From: Tupaia tana
Taxonomy: Eukaryota; Chordata; Mammalia; Scandentia; Tupaiidae
Length of the DNA stretch: 64,000 nucleotides
NCBI GenBank assembly: GCA_026018925.1
Contig: JAKSZU010000018.1
Coordinates: forward strand, 6,790,920-6,854,919
Reading direction: 5' to 3'
In this document: positions 51,561-63,490 of the stretch, in pieces
Layout: every line of letters starts with the position of its first letter
Position numbering within the stretch: the stretch's first letter is position 1
Notes under the pieces: generated by a model
Told to the model about the DNA's origin: nothing
Database searches by the model: none
The model's input: only the letters and a program-made list of their open reading frames with translations
Position numbers and translations under genes: made by a program

Positions 51561-51758
51561 GCATTAGGGCATGGTGAGCTAAGGGGAGACCTTGGGCTGG
51601 AAGTATTAGACTATCTGCTCAGGCCACAAGGAGCCCTTGCAGGTCACCGGGACCCTCGTCAGGGCCACTTGACTGAGCCCATTCACTCCTTCCACACCGC
51701 CGTCCCCCGAGGGTCAACTTTCCACTTGTTCAGCCTGGGTTATAGATAATTGCCTGCA

Positions 51759-51952
51759 TTTGGGGCTGGCAGGTGGCATGGTGGTTAAGGGCACTGGACT
51801 CCCACATGGCTGACCATGGTTCGAGTCCTGGACCTGGCAGCTTGCTTTCTCACTTTCTCTCTCTCTCTCTCTTCCTCTCTTTTTTTCTCTCTCTTTGTCC
51901 CTCTCTGGTCAAATTAAAATAAATCAATAAAGTTAAATAAAATAATTCTAAA
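51759..51952 (+). mobile_element. tRNA-derived SINE, short form
   Basis: ggggctggcaggtggcatgg, B box ggttcgagtcc, direct join to cagcttgctttctcac, tail ctggtcaaattaaaataaat. Duplication aattgcctgca at 51748 and 52239 encloses it with the next SINE. Confidence 0.9.
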
Positions 51953-51959
51953 AAGAAAT

Positions 51960-52218
51960 TTTTTTTTGGAGAGGTTTTTGCTATAGGGCACGTGTGCTCG
52001 CCAGACAGACAAAGAGAGACAGAGAGACAGAAAGCGAGAAATCACCCCCCGGGAGGGATGGCCATGCTGCAATCCCTTCTTCTCCATTCTCCTCTCAGGA
52101 TCTTGGGCACACACGCACACGCGCCCGGCGTGAGTTTAAGCCACTGGGTCCAGGACTCGAACAACGGTGGACTATGTGGGAGTCCAGCAACATAACCATT
52201 ACTCTAACTGCTGGTCCC
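51960..52218 (-). mobile_element. tRNA-derived SINE, long form, in the tail of the previous one
   Basis: ggagaggtttttgctatagg to ctaactgctggtccc; flanked by ttctaaaaa / ctctaaaaa. Confidence 0.9.
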
Positions 52219-52589
52219 TCTAAAAATTTTTTTTTAAAAATTGCCTGCAGTCAGGAATCACGTCCCTGCATACTGATGAGCAAAAGCAGGGAGATACACT
52301 AAAATGGGGGCAGAGGAGACACCGTCACCTGACACCTCTCATTTTATGCTAGAGGAAGATCTTCCCCAGAATTCCAAAACGGATTTTTCTCTTACATCTC
52401 ATTGGCTGAGTTGTGTCACGTGACTCTTCCAAGATCAATCCCTGGCAAAGAGGAACAGGAGAGCCTTCATTCTTAAACCAACCGGGAGTCTCCCTCGGGG
52501 TGACATCACGCCAGGATCCTGTTAGCAAGGAAAAAGAAGCGAAAAGTCCAACACGGGCACCTTGCAGTGTCAGACGCAGGCAGTAGTAC

Positions 52590-52690
52590 AGTCATTTATT
52601 CATTCGACCTTATTTACTGAGCACCTACTATGTGCTGGAAATATGCCAGTGAGTACAATTCTCTGCCTTCTCAGAATTGACATTTACCAC
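52590..52690 (-). mobile_element. L2/MIR-like fragment
   Basis: ttatttactgagcacctact and atgtgctggaaatatgccag. Confidence 0.55.
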
Positions 52691-52829
52691 GTGCCCAAGT
52701 TCCAGGGACATAGAGGTGATTAAGGAGACCCCATCTCTGTCCTCTTGGTCTCCCTTGGTACATTTTTTGTTTGGGTCCCTAGAATAGATACACTTTTCTG
52801 GGGAAAGGGCTGGGCATCCTACACGTCGA

Positions 52830-53016
52830 ACATCCATCTTCCCCCGTGGGGATGGCCATGCCACAATTCCTTCTCCTCCACTGTCCTTTTGGGATTTGGG
52901 GCACATGTGCTCATGTACCCAGAGTCATTTTCATGCCGCTGGGTCTGAGAACTTGAACCATGGTCAGCCATATGAGAGTCCAGCACCTTAACTACTGTAC
53001 CACCTGCTAAGCCCTT
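52830..53016 (-). mobile_element. SINE fragment, head and middle only
   Basis: cccccgtggggatggccatg to gtaccacctgctaagccc; the 3' third is missing. Confidence 0.78.
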
Positions 53017-53042
53017 ATCTCCCATCTTTTTCTTTTTTAATT

Positions 53043-53290
53043 TTTTTATTTTTGGAGAGGTTTTTGCTATAGGACACATGCACTCACCAGGAAGAGAGAC
53101 AGAAAGCCAGAAATCACCCCCCAGGGAGATAGGCATGCCACAATCCCTTCTCCTCCATTCTCCTCTTGGGATCTTGGGCAGACACGCACACGCACCCAGC
53201 ATGATTTTAAGCCACCAGGTCTGGGACTCGAACTGTGGTCGGCTACATGGGAGTCCAGCGACATAGCCATTACGCTAACTGCTGGTCCCC
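53043..53290 (-). mobile_element. tRNA-derived SINE, long form
   Basis: ttggagaggtttttgctata to gctaactgctggtcccc. Short duplication cccatctt (53020 and 53288). Confidence 0.88.
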
Positions 53291-53814
53291 CATCTTCCAT
53301 CTTTATAAGGAGAAATAATGAGAAACAGCACCTGCTCTTCCCCCCACGAAGCTCTGACATTGCTCTAGAGCCATGGAGGCTGGACTCCCACCTGCTGCAG
53401 CATCATGAGTGTGGGAAGGGGATCGAGGGATGTGTTCCCAGTAGGAGTTATCTCCCTGGCCTGCTCTTCTCTGACTCTGACAAACTTCGTCTCTGGATGC
53501 TTGAGAAGTGCCAAGCACCACATTAAGTGTTCTAGTCGCAGCCTTTCTTATACTCCCCCAGCAGTACAAGTCATAGAAATCTTACTTTATAGCTTCAGAG
53601 AAGAGCAGTAACTTGATCCAGGTCGAGTTCATCAGTGTGCTCCTCCCCACACACAGTAATGCTCCCACCTTTCCGGGCTGCTGGTCGGGAAGAGAAGTAG
53701 TTACGAGAGCAAGAGTAAGCGTTGTACGGTCAACTTCAGCAATGCATTCTCCACTTAAAATGGACTGTACACTGAGGACAGGGGCAGCAGAAACATCAAG
53801 AAACTAGCATGTCT

Positions 53815-54110
53815 TATGTAAGAGCTGTAGCAAACCACTGTAACACTGAGTGGCTTAAAACAACAAGTGTTTTTCTCTTGCAAGTCATATGGGCTGGCTG
53901 GGCCTAGTGGAGCGGTTCATCTTTCATTGCCTGGGGTTCCTTAGATGACTGCGGGCTGCACCTTAGCCTCTCTCCCTCTCCATGTAGTCCAGGACCTGTT
54001 CTTGCTCCTCTCTGCGAGATCTCTACAGTAGCAGCAAAGGATTCCTAAAAGGGAGAGCCTTGTCCCAGCCCGCTGGTAGTTATGACTGTGTGATAAGCCA
54101 GTGTTTAGCG
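53815..54110 (-). mobile_element. MaLR-like LTR fragment
   Basis: caaaccactgtaacactgag, tggcttaaaacaacaagtgt and agtcatatgggctggctggg. Confidence 0.5.
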
Positions 54111-55985
54111 TCCAACTTCCCAGAAACCCATGGCTGACGATGGTAAAAATGTGGATCAGTCCATCAGTTCACTCACTCATCTGTTCAATATGTTTCAATA
54201 TGGCACGTCCCCATTCACGGAACTGTCACAGGTCCACAGAGCCTTCTGCAGTGACTGAGGAAGAAGTGGGAGGCCCTCCAAAGCTGGAGCTGCACAGTCA
54301 GGAGTGGGGATGTCACAAAAGGCCTCCTCACTGAGCCAAGACCTGGAGCCATTGGCCAAGTAGGGAAGCCGAGAAGGGTGATCCTCCTAAAGGGAACGAC
54401 TCATGGAAGACAGCGGCATCACAGCAGGGCCGCCACACATACTGCTCTGGACCACAGGAGGTCGTGTGATTGGGGAGGATGGCGAAGGAAGACAGCAACA
54501 TGGAGGAGGAGGAGTGGCAGCCTGGAGGCATCTACTGACAGGCTGTTCCCCGGAGGTGTTGGGGATCTCCTGAGGCTACGTCTGAAGTCACACAACTGTG
54601 CAAGGTGACAATGCTGCCTTCAGAGCAATCCAGTGATGGCAGAGTAGGTGTGCACCAGGAGGATGGGAGGCTGGGGATCATCCAGCCTGCCCTGGGGAGA
54701 GTCTGAGATGCCCACACGGGAAGCAGGAAGCCTTCTCCTCCTCCCTTTGGGAGGGAGGGAGAACAAGAACTTTGGGGCAAGGGGAGGAAGAGAAGGCCCT
54801 TCCTGCGTGCCCCTCTCTCAGTGTGTTGCTCACCACACCTTCCAGCCCTGGCACAGGGGCTGCTCTTATTCCCATTTTGTGCATGAAGCAACTTAAGTGA
54901 GGTGGGTGAGGCTGTGCCCCTGGGCCAGAGATCACACAGTATGTAACGATGAGGGTAGAAAATCTGACCATGACGGCTGTGTGGGGGAGGCGAAAAGGAA
55001 GAGAGGGCTCCTCTTCCCTGCGGCCATGTGTCCCACAGCATGGGTTGAGTCTTAAAAACCAATCCAGAAGGCAAGGTTGAATTTAGAAAGAGCAGTTTTT
55101 TATGCTATGAAAACTCATAGTCTTATTCTGCAATTCTGTATCATCTATGACAAAGTTATTGCCTAAAATGAGTTAATATTTCCCTTTTGGAGATACTGTT
55201 ATCATATCTAAATTACTTTGCAGTTTTCCAATTAAGTTAGCTTCTAAATGGTGCCTTTAATTAGGCAGGGTGATAAGTGGAGCAGATAGTGTTCAAGTCT
55301 CGATAGAGGGTTCAAGGTGACAGGCAAAGTCCCTGCGAAGTGGCAGCTGTCCCTGCCAAGGGAGACTAGGGCCCCTAGGGCTTACGGAAGGAAAATTTCA
55401 CCATTCAGAAGACATATATACCATGAGTTATGCCATTGAAGTTAGTTCCACGACGTCCTCTGGGCAGAAGAACTAGGATCACGAAGAGAGTGAGGGAGAA
55501 ACGTGGGTGTCACAGCTCCCGACCTCAGTGAGCTCAAAGTCTAACGAGGAGATAAGAAAGCAAATAGTAAGTGCCATAATTTATATCATGGGCATGTACC
55601 ACATTTAGGCTGGACAAGATTAAAATACAGAGGGCGAACTGTTAAACCAAGAGCTGTCTCCTAATACCTGAGCTAGAAAACTGCAATTTTCTGCCATGTA
55701 CTTTAGGGACTGATCTGTAGTTCCTGACAAAACTTCAATTTAGAAAACAACTACCGGGCCTGGGCTCTAGCCCTGATCTCTCTCCCTCCTAAATGACCTC
55801 AGATTGCTCCTCTTCCCTCCATTCCCCCCAACTACTGCCACTGTGTTTAACTTCGTGAGAGTGGCCCCTGCATGGACTTCCCTACCTCCAGTCCCACATC
55901 TTCCAACCCGCTTTCCCTGCTGCCCCCAGGGGTCCTGGCTGACAGTCAAACCTGGCAAGTCACTCTCCTGTAAAATCCAAAGTTG

Positions 55986-56083
55986 AGGGCCAGTAGGGGG
56001 CATGGTGGTTAAGGCGCTGGATTCCCACATGGCCGACTGGTGTTCGAATCCTAGGCCTGGCAGCTAGAAAATCACTCCAGGAG

Positions 56084-56120
<37 letters not shown>

Positions 56121-56250
56121 ATGCTCAACATCCCGAGAGGAAGGGACTGTGGCATGGTCATCGCCTTTGGGGGTGATTTCTCACTTTCCCTCCCTCTGTC
56201 TCTCTCCAGCGAGTGCATGAGCCCTATGACAAAAACCTAAAACCAAAGAA
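55986..56250 (+). mobile_element. tRNA-derived SINE with internal (GT)n
   Basis: agggccagtagggggcatgg, tgttcgaatccta, a gt run at 56086-56119, ending gccctatgacaaaaaccta. Confidence 0.86.
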
Positions 56251-56357
56251 AACAAAACCTGAAGTGTGATGGCGTGCACCTAGGAGGTGCGCCACAGATG
56301 TTTGTTGGATGGAAATGAACGGGCGAGTGGCGCATGGCCGCAGTGTGGCGCACGGTC

Positions 56358-56795
56358 ATTGTATCCATGTCCTAGAGCTGTCTTAACAAAGGGCCGCGCA
56401 CTGGACAGGTTCAAACACCAGGCCTTCTCCGTCACTGCCCAAGAGGCTGGACGTGTGAGGTCGAGGTGTGGGCAGGGCCGGGCTTCCTCTAAGGTTGCTG
56501 AGGAGGCGTCCTCGCCTTCCAGTGGTTGCTGTTCTGGACTTGCAGCAGCATTTCTGCACGTGTAGCTGTGTCACTGCAGAACCTGTCTCCGTCTTCACAC
56601 GTTGCACGTTCCCTGAGTCCTTGTCTGCAAAGGACCCAAGTCACTGGATTAAGGTCAACCTTAGCGACCTCAACTTAACTTGAGTATGTCTGCAAATACT
56701 TTATTTCCAAACAAGGTCCCTTTCAAAGACACCTGAAATCAGGATTTCAACATGTCTTTCTGACGGACACAGTTCAACCCACAATAGTCATTAAG
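56358..56795 (-). mobile_element. MaLR-like LTR
   Basis: tgtcttaacaaagggccgcg, tttatttccaaacaaggtcc and ggacacagttcaacccac follow the reverse of an MLT1-type LTR. Confidence 0.55.
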
Positions 56796-56910
56796 CAAAA
56801 CAACTTAAAGATGGGAACGGAAAAGGCTAGAAATGGACATATTTTTACAGTCCTGTTCTTGCAATTTCTTGTACTCTCTCTTAGTCTCTTTTTAAAAGTT
56901 TGCTGTTACT

Positions 56911-57175
56911 GGGACCAGCAGATGATGTAGTGGTTACATTGCAGGACTCCACATGGCCGACTGTGGTTCGAGTCCTGGCCCTGTGGCTTGAAACTCACGC
57001 TGGGCATATGTATGTGTATGCCAAAGATCCCGGGAGGAGAATGGAGAAGGAATTGTGGCGTGGCCATCTTCCCTGAGGGGTGATTTCTCACTTTCCCTCT
57101 CACTGTCTGTCTCTGTCTCTGTCTCTCTCTCTGGTGAGCACACATGCCCTAAGGCAAAAACCTCTACAAATAAAT
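56911..57175 (+). mobile_element. tRNA-derived SINE, long form, perfect duplications
   Basis: gggaccagcagatgatgtag, ggttcgagtcc, to gccctaaggcaaaaacctct. Perfect 16-bp duplication aaagtttgctgttact at 56895 and 57176. Confidence 0.94.
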
Positions 57176-58085
57176 AAAGTTTGCTGTTACTTTTAAACAG
57201 GGCTAGAATGGCAAATGTGGCAATTCACTCCTGTAAGTATCTTCCAGAAAGTATCCAGGGACCGCTCAACGGCGTGAGCACATTTCCTGGGATTTGATCT
57301 GTCGGTCAGTCTTCAAGTGGGATCGGCAACATGAGGAATAGAAAGAGCATAATTTGGCTTAAACAGGGTATTGAGTTCCTAGTAGGAGTCCTTGAGATGC
57401 TCCTGACCTGTGGTCCAGTTCCCACAGTGTCCCCCAGGAATACACTTGGCTATGTTTGGGCTCCCCAGAAGCAAACCTGAGAAAAGGGTTCAAGGGCAAG
57501 AAGTCTATGGATGAGGAGAACCGAGGAAATACTAGCAGCAGAGTGGGGAAGTGGGAGGAGAACGACAGTGAACAAAAACAGTCACAACCATAGAAGACAT
57601 TATGACATCATTAGTAACAGGGATAGGATGTCATTTATAAGAATTCTAAGTCACGCTAATGAGAACGCGTAATGTTTCATTTCAAGCCTATTACCGTGGG
57701 CTCAGTCTGGTTGGAGAACTTGGGAAGATATGTAAATACGCTTCAGAGCTACTTTAAGGGAGTATTGACCTGCCAGCTCTGGTCAGTCAAGGCGGAGAGT
57801 TGCAGATGTTTCCAGATGTTTCCATCCTGTCTCACATATGCAGAGGGAGGCAAGGAACCACAGGGTTTGCATTTAGAAGTCCACATACTAAGTGTGAAGG
57901 TTAGGGTGGGGCAGGGGCAGTGTCTTCTACGATCCTCAACATCCTGCCCTGGCTAAAGGGTATCTGCACGAAGATGTTCTCAGTAGTGCTGACTCGCGTG
58001 GCAAAGCAAGACCACGGAAAGGGGATGAATGAGCCCACACAAGTCTAGCAACTTGGATACGATTTAGAAAACGTTCGTTCACTCG

Positions 58086-58448
58086 CGGACCAGCAGAAAT
58101 GGCATAATGGTTACATTGCTGGACTCCCATGTAGTCGACTATGGTTTGAGTTCCGGACCTGGTGGCTTAAAATTCAACGCTGGGTGCCAGTGCATGCATG
58201 CCTAAACTCCTGAGAGGAGACTGGAGGAGAAGGCATTGTGGTATGGCCATCCCCCTCTGGGGGTGTTGTCTCGCTTTCTGTCTCTCTCTGCCTTTCTGGA
58301 GAGTGCACACACTCTATAGCAAAAATCTCTCTCTCTGAAGAAAAGAAAAGAAAAGAAAAGAAAAGAAAAGAAAAGAAAAGAAAAGAAAAGAAAGGAAAGG
58401 AAAGGAAAGGAAAGGAAAAGAAAAGAAAAGGAAAGGAAAGAAAAGAAA
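58086..58448 (+). mobile_element. tRNA-derived SINE with expanded (AAAAG)n tail
   Basis: gcggaccagcagaaatggca to ctctatagcaaaaatctctc, then 58337-58448 of aaaag/gaaagg units. Duplication agaaaacgt before and after. Confidence 0.9.
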
Positions 58449-59544
58449 ACGTCCCCTCAGTGAAAGGAGGCTCAGTCAACCACCCCATCCACACCGAAGC
58501 CCATTAGCAACACAGAAAGAAGGCCTACTGTCTAACGCCAGGGGAGACCGCAGAGAACATTGCAGATGGATTCTGTACACCCTGCCGTTGTGCCCGCATC
58601 TTCAAGAGAACAAACATATGAAGGAACCATGGAAAATGAAAACGCTTTGGGGGCTGGGCCCATGAGAATTGCAGCGTATGACCTAGGGGCGGGTGAAAGT
58701 TCAACACGACCAGTGGTGACATGGGTTCCTCTTCCGAGGTGTGCTGTCCCCTCCCTCAATGTTTCCTACATCTCCCAAGTAAGTCACTCGCCCTGGATCC
58801 TTGTCACTGCTGGATCTGGGAGGCAGGGATGGAGGCGGCTGCCGACGCGAGGCTCTCGGAGCTCGGTGTCCCACTGCAACCGACCTTCCTGTTCTCAAGG
58901 TGCTGATCCTGCTGGGGGGTTCAGGCCGCGGGGTCAGATGAGTCCAGCCAGGTCCTGCTTCCTCCCAGCGTGAGCTTTGTGTAAACGGAGGTGAAAGGTC
59001 ATTGCGGGCTGACGTTACCAAGACCGGTTCCGTGCCCGGGAGTCTGCAGTTTATCAGAATGTAAAGAATGCGAACATGGAATTTAGCCTGCAGATTCCCG
59101 CCCGTTATCGAGCATGCTCCATTAGGGACAGAAACGAAGCCTTTATCCCAGAGATACACTATCGGCTCAGCTTTCTAAGGGAGTCATTAGAAGTCTGGCC
59201 TCTGGAGATAACAGCTCAGTTCTGCCAGGCCTGTGGTGCGCCTGAGTCAGCCGTGACACCGCCCGTCAGTCAGCCCGGGCATTCCAGAGAGCTCCAAGGA
59301 TTTTCTAGGAAAGGGAGGAAGGCCAAAGTCAGCCTCAGGGACCCAGGAGAGGACCAGGGTGACGAAGGTCGCTGGGTCCTGCTGGCCAGCCACAGGATAA
59401 ACAGAGGCAGCACGCACAGAGTAGGACGACCCCAGCGTCCATTGGCTGATCATGAACAGACAACGTGGCCTGTCCCGACGCTAGCCCACACGCCGGTAGT
59501 GCGTGGCCATAACCAGGGATGGAGTTCACGCCGCATCCCCAAAG

Positions 59545-59640
59545 CAGCACGCTGAGTGAAGGGAGCCAGGTGCCAAAGGCCACGTATTGTGGGAAGAGAT
59601 CAGCTCCAGAGGCAAAACAGATTTCTGGTTAACGGGGTGG
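59545..59640 (+). mobile_element. old L1 (L1M-like) fragment
   Basis: Contains cgctgagtgaagggagccag and ggccacgtattgtgg, resembling the same ancient L1 3' stretch as at 12375. Short and diverged. Confidence 0.4.
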
Positions 59641-59769
59641 GGCGGGGCAGTGGAGACGTAAGCAAACCAACAAAGCACCAAAACGAGCAGTTAGACGACC
59701 GGCGACCGTGTTCTCTGAGGTCTCTGGCTCCTCTGCCCAGAGAAACTCCCTGACACCATTCAAAAAAGA

Positions 59770-60020
59770 ATTCCCTGAGGCGCATGTGCTAGCCAGAGCA
59801 AGATGAGAGAGAGGCAGAGAGCGGGAGAGAGAGACAAGGCGCCCCGAAGGGGGCATGGTCATGCCACAATCCCCTCTCCCGCACGTCTCCATCCTGTCCA
59901 GATCTGGGCACACGTGCACTTGTACCTGGTGTGTTCAGCTGCTGCCAGGGTCAGAATCTGAGCCGCAGTAGCCATGTGGGATCGGCTCCCTTAGCCCTCT
60001 AGGCCACAGGGCCAGCCCAC
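59770..60020 (-). mobile_element. tRNA-derived SINE, older form
   Basis: ctgaggcgcatgtgctagcc to taggccacagggccagccc. Confidence 0.78.
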
Positions 60021-60268
60021 TTGACACCATTTTAGAAGGTTCTAGAGTCCGTATTGCATGATGCCCTTTCTACCTTGAATGACACCCTTCTGCAGACCAC
60101 TCTGGGTTTTGATTTAACAGGATACCACACCCTGCATGTCCCTGATGGCCTACATTGGTATTGTCCTCAATAAAAAGTTCTCTTCTCAAGAGAAACTCCA
60201 GTGCTACTGATTAAATCATTTTTTTCTACAATTAAGGTAACAGTAATTTTGTCAAATTTAATTAATTT

Positions 60269-60595
60269 GGGGGCTGGCTCCATGGTGCAGCAGTAATCCA
60301 CTGCTCCAGAGAAGTGGATTCCACGTGGCAACGGGGATTTGAATCCCCAACCCGTCAGCCTGAGGACTGGAGGAAGGATATTGCAGCATGAATAGGCCCT
60401 GTGCAAATAAAAAAAGAAAAGAATGAAGAAAGGAAGAAAGAGAGAGAGACAGAGAGAGAGAGAGAAAAGAAAAGAAAGAAGAGAAAAGAAAAGAAAAGAA
60501 AAGAAAAGAAAAAGAAAAAGAAAAAGAAAAAGAAAAAGAAAAAGAAAGAGAAAGAGAAAAAGAAAGAGAAAAAGAAAAAGAAAGAAAGAAGAAAC
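60269..60595 (+). mobile_element. tRNA-derived SINE variant with expanded purine tail
   Basis: gggggctggctccatggtgc, gggatttgaatcccca, then a short body joined to a 190-bp a/g tract (60405-60593) of aaaag and aaagaa units. Diverged from the main family. Confidence 0.65.
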
Positions 60596-60644
60596 ATCCA
60601 GGACACAGGCATATTATATGAGGCAAGTTCTACGAAACCGACAG

Positions 60645-60745
60645 ACAGCGATGTGTGAGCTGAGTCTGGAAGGATGCAGATGTAGTCAGGGGAGGGCAAG
60701 GAGGAGAGGGGACAGCCCAGGCAGACACACAGACAAGTGAAGGAA
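60645..60745 (-). mobile_element. L2-like fragment
   Basis: tgtgagctgagtctggaagg and acagcccaggcagacacaca. Confidence 0.5.
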
Positions 60746-60837
60746 GGTCACGGCAACAGACGAGGATGGTTATCAGGAGCAGCGGCTTTGAGCTGAGGGG
60801 GTCACTGGGCTTGAACATGTTTAAAATTATTTACTTA

Positions 60838-61077
60838 TTTTGATGGCCTGAGGGTGCCTGTGGTCACCAGATGGAGACAGAGAGAGGGAGAGGAAGAAAC
60901 CTCCCCATGATGGGATGCGGTCATGTCACAGTCCCCCCTCTTTCTCCATCATCAGGATTCTGGGCACACTCGTACATGTACCCGGCTTGGTTTTCAAGCC
61001 ACTGGGGACTGGACTTACACTGTGAATGGCCATATGGGGTCCAGCTCCTTTAACCACTAGGCTACGGGGCCAGCCCA
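60838..61077 (-). mobile_element. tRNA-derived SINE, older form
   Basis: ggcctgagggtgcctgtggt to aggctacggggccagccc. Confidence 0.78.
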
Positions 61078-61900
61078 GTGATTCAGCATTTTTGAGCAGA
61101 TAATACATTCACATGATACAAAATAGAAGAGTCGCAAAATGGTGACCAGAGACAAAAGTCTTCCTCCCGCTTCTTGTCCTAGGTCCCCTCCAGGCAGTCA
61201 TGAGGGCCAGTTTCTCTGACTCTTATTTTTTTTTATTTTTTATTTTTTTTTGCCATATGGTGCATGTACTTGCTGGAGAGAGACAGAGACAGAGAGGGAG
61301 AGACACAGAGAGAGAGAAAGATAAAGGGAGAAATCACCCTCCAGGGGGACGGTCATGCCACAGTCCCTTCTCATTCTTCTCCTGGGCTTTTGGGCATGCA
61401 CAGGTACCTAGCATGTTTTTCAAGCCATCGGGTCTAGGACTCCAAGTGCAGAGTCAGCCATCTGGGATCCAGCCACCCTAACCACCATGCCGCAGGCTGA
61501 CCCTCTTGGATGTGCTTTACAAGACAAATTATCCACCTAAATATTTATGTGTGCTTTTTCAAAAAAAAGTTTATGTGTGCTTTTGTGCAAATGTCTAATA
61601 CTTTGCTTCTAATGTTAACAAGTCTTAGCGACCCTTCTCATTTGTATGTGCGGAATTTGCTCCTTTTTAAAAGGACATGTAGGATGTCCCACATTGTGTT
61701 AACCAATTTCCTATCAATGGACGTTTAGATTATTCCCAATTTTTCCTTATTACAAAATTCTGCCGTAAATAACCTTATTTGACACTTTTCATATGCATGA
61801 ATTTATCTGCCAATAAAATGCCGACAAGTGGATACCTACATTATAGAGTTTGTGCTTTTAAAATGTGATAGATATTGTCATGCTGCCCACAGTGGCCATA
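61078..61900 (+). mobile_element. old L1 (L1M-like) fragment split by a SINE
   Basis: Contains attcacatgatacaaaat before the SINE at 61228-61504. After it come ttaaccaatttcctatcaat, ggacgtttagattattccca and gtgatagatattgtcatgct, all characteristic of ancient mammalian L1. Confidence 0.68.
61228..61504 (-). mobile_element. tRNA-derived SINE inside old L1
   Basis: tttgccatatggtgcatgta to catgccgcaggctgaccc. Confidence 0.83.
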
Positions 61901-62706
61901 CCATACCATTAGGAAGTGGTGAGCGAGCCTCTTTCCCCATGTTTGGGGTGAGTTTGGAAATGTTGGGGTTAGGTTATACTGAGCCCATGTCCACCACTAA
62001 GTCTCAATTTGATCCACAGCCATGGAAACGCACTGGGGTCTTTAGGCAGAGAGTGAGAATGGGCAGGTCTGAAGTTTGAATAAAAGCTTATTTTCTTGAT
62101 GACATCAAACAAATTTCTCAGGGAATTTATTCTCCAGGAGGCTCAAGTGATAACGTGATGAATCAGAGAGGACCCCAGATATCTGCTGGGATTTCAGCCA
62201 TGCTGGGGAGGGAAGGATTATCATTAGGGAGCAGGTGCCACTCCGGACAGTAGGGCTGGCTATGAGAACAAAGGGGTGTCTTTGCCATCCCATAACTCTA
62301 ACTTCCTGCCACTTCGCTTTTATCACATCCTCCCCACATGCTGGTGGCTTCTCATGAGACATTTGCTCCTCAGGTAAGGACATAAAGCCAACAATAAGGA
62401 CTTTTCATCAGATGCTAACAATTGACCCAATGACAAGCAAACAGGTGCTAGTGCAAATTTATCTCTCCGGGAGACCATTTGGCAAACTCATTGGAATTGG
62501 AACAGGCAGAGAACAAAGCCCGGTGAAGCAGGCAGGCAGACACATTCATCCCAAGTCTTTCGTTTCTTAAACAAAGGTTGTTGCTATTATTTGACGCAAG
62601 AGAGAAGGGAGGTGGGTGGGGTGGTGGAGGCCCCAGCATATGAAGGGCTGGAGGGCAAGCTCCATTTGAGGGAGTGAGGAAGTGAGGGAGAGCCAGAGAC
62701 TCAGGG

Positions 62707-63007
62707 ATGAGCATGGCGGGCTTGGTGCTCCTGGGGCTCACCCTGAGGCTTGGGGCCACCACTGCTAAGCTGGAAGACAGCAGCTTCTGCCCGAAGAGCC
62801 AGGTGGCCTTCAGAGATGCTTGCTATGAATTTGTGCCACTCGGGCGCACCTTCCGTGGGGCCCAGAGCTGGTGCGAGGGGCAGGGCGGCCACCTGGTCTT
62901 CATTCGCGATGAGGACACCCAGCGGTTCCTGCAGAAGCGCATCTCCCAGGACAGGGAGTGGTGGGTTGGACTCACCGGGAACTCGGCGCGGAATGGAACC
63001 ACAGAAG
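62707..63007 (+). CDS. PKD1L2: PKD1L2, polycystin-1-like 2, first coding exon (partial gene)
   Basis: PKD1L2 is a large multi-pass membrane protein of the polycystin-1 family whose ectodomain starts with a C-type lectin domain. The exon encodes 100 residues plus one base. Residues 1-20 ([10 protein letters not shown]...) are a hydrophobic signal peptide. The lectin domain starts at Cys28 and continues with the conserved [15 protein letters not shown] stretch, Cys56 in [13 protein letters not shown] and the family WWVGL motif at 85-89. The donor gtaggt follows at 63008. The start is the first of two close ATGs (62707; the second is Met3) and matches the human N-terminus MSAVGLVLL in position. 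The exon is open, while the human gene is known as a polymorphic pseudogene; the rest lies outside the window. It is head to head with BCO1, as in other mammals. Confidence 0.95.
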
Positions 63008-63045
63008 GTAGGTGCTGTGATCGCCGTATTGGGGTGGGGGGGGGT

Positions 63046-63170
63046 GGGGTCTTCAAAAGCTCAGTGAAACTGCACATTGTGAGAAAACCATGCATAAATT
63101 TGGAAACTTCTTTGCACCAAAATAAACTTGTACTTCAATTCCATTTTTCCACACACTTTTCGAAGCCCCC
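63046..63170. mobile_element. mariner-like miniature element in PKD1L2 intron 1
   Basis: Left end gggtcttcaaaagctcagtg and right end cacacttttcgaagccccc are approximate inverted repeats around tgcaccaaaataaacttgta. It is the most complete of four copies. Confidence 0.6.
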
Positions 63171-63490
63171 ACATATTTTACAGAACACCTGGACTGCCAT
63201 TCTCGCTATCACATTTCACCCGGAGAATTGTGGAACAAGTGAATACATCCCAATTCTCGTTATGAGGGTGCCCTCCTCGCTGGTCGTTTTGTAGGTCTAA
63301 TAAAATAATTCATGGCTCAGAACCTGGCATACGACTGACACCTGGGAGATGTCGGTGTCTCTGCGTTGCCTAATAAATACTATGACCTCTTCAGTTCGTG
63401 CTAGAATAGCGCCATGCTCTGGGAGTCTGGCATGACCCCACTATGAGTGCCCCATGTCCATCGTCATGTTGAATCCTTACAGGGCCCAGC

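Larger units (their letters stand above)
49042..62706. other. BCO1-PKD1L2 head-to-head intergenic region
   Basis: 13.7 kb between the two divergent start codons. It should hold both promoters and 5' UTRs. Repeats are listed separately. The stretches 49320-51210, 54130-55500 and 57200-58080 hold no recognised gene or repeat apart from short L2-like scraps. I see no strong CpG island at either start. Confidence 0.8.

Noticed and set aside
60401..60740. Lysine-rich open frames
   Set aside because: Translation of an a/g-rich SINE tail expansion.
62707..63294. 195-codon frame as the PKD1L2 exon
   Set aside because: Coding similarity ends at residue 100 where a gtaggt donor occurs; the rest is intron with a mariner-like repeat.
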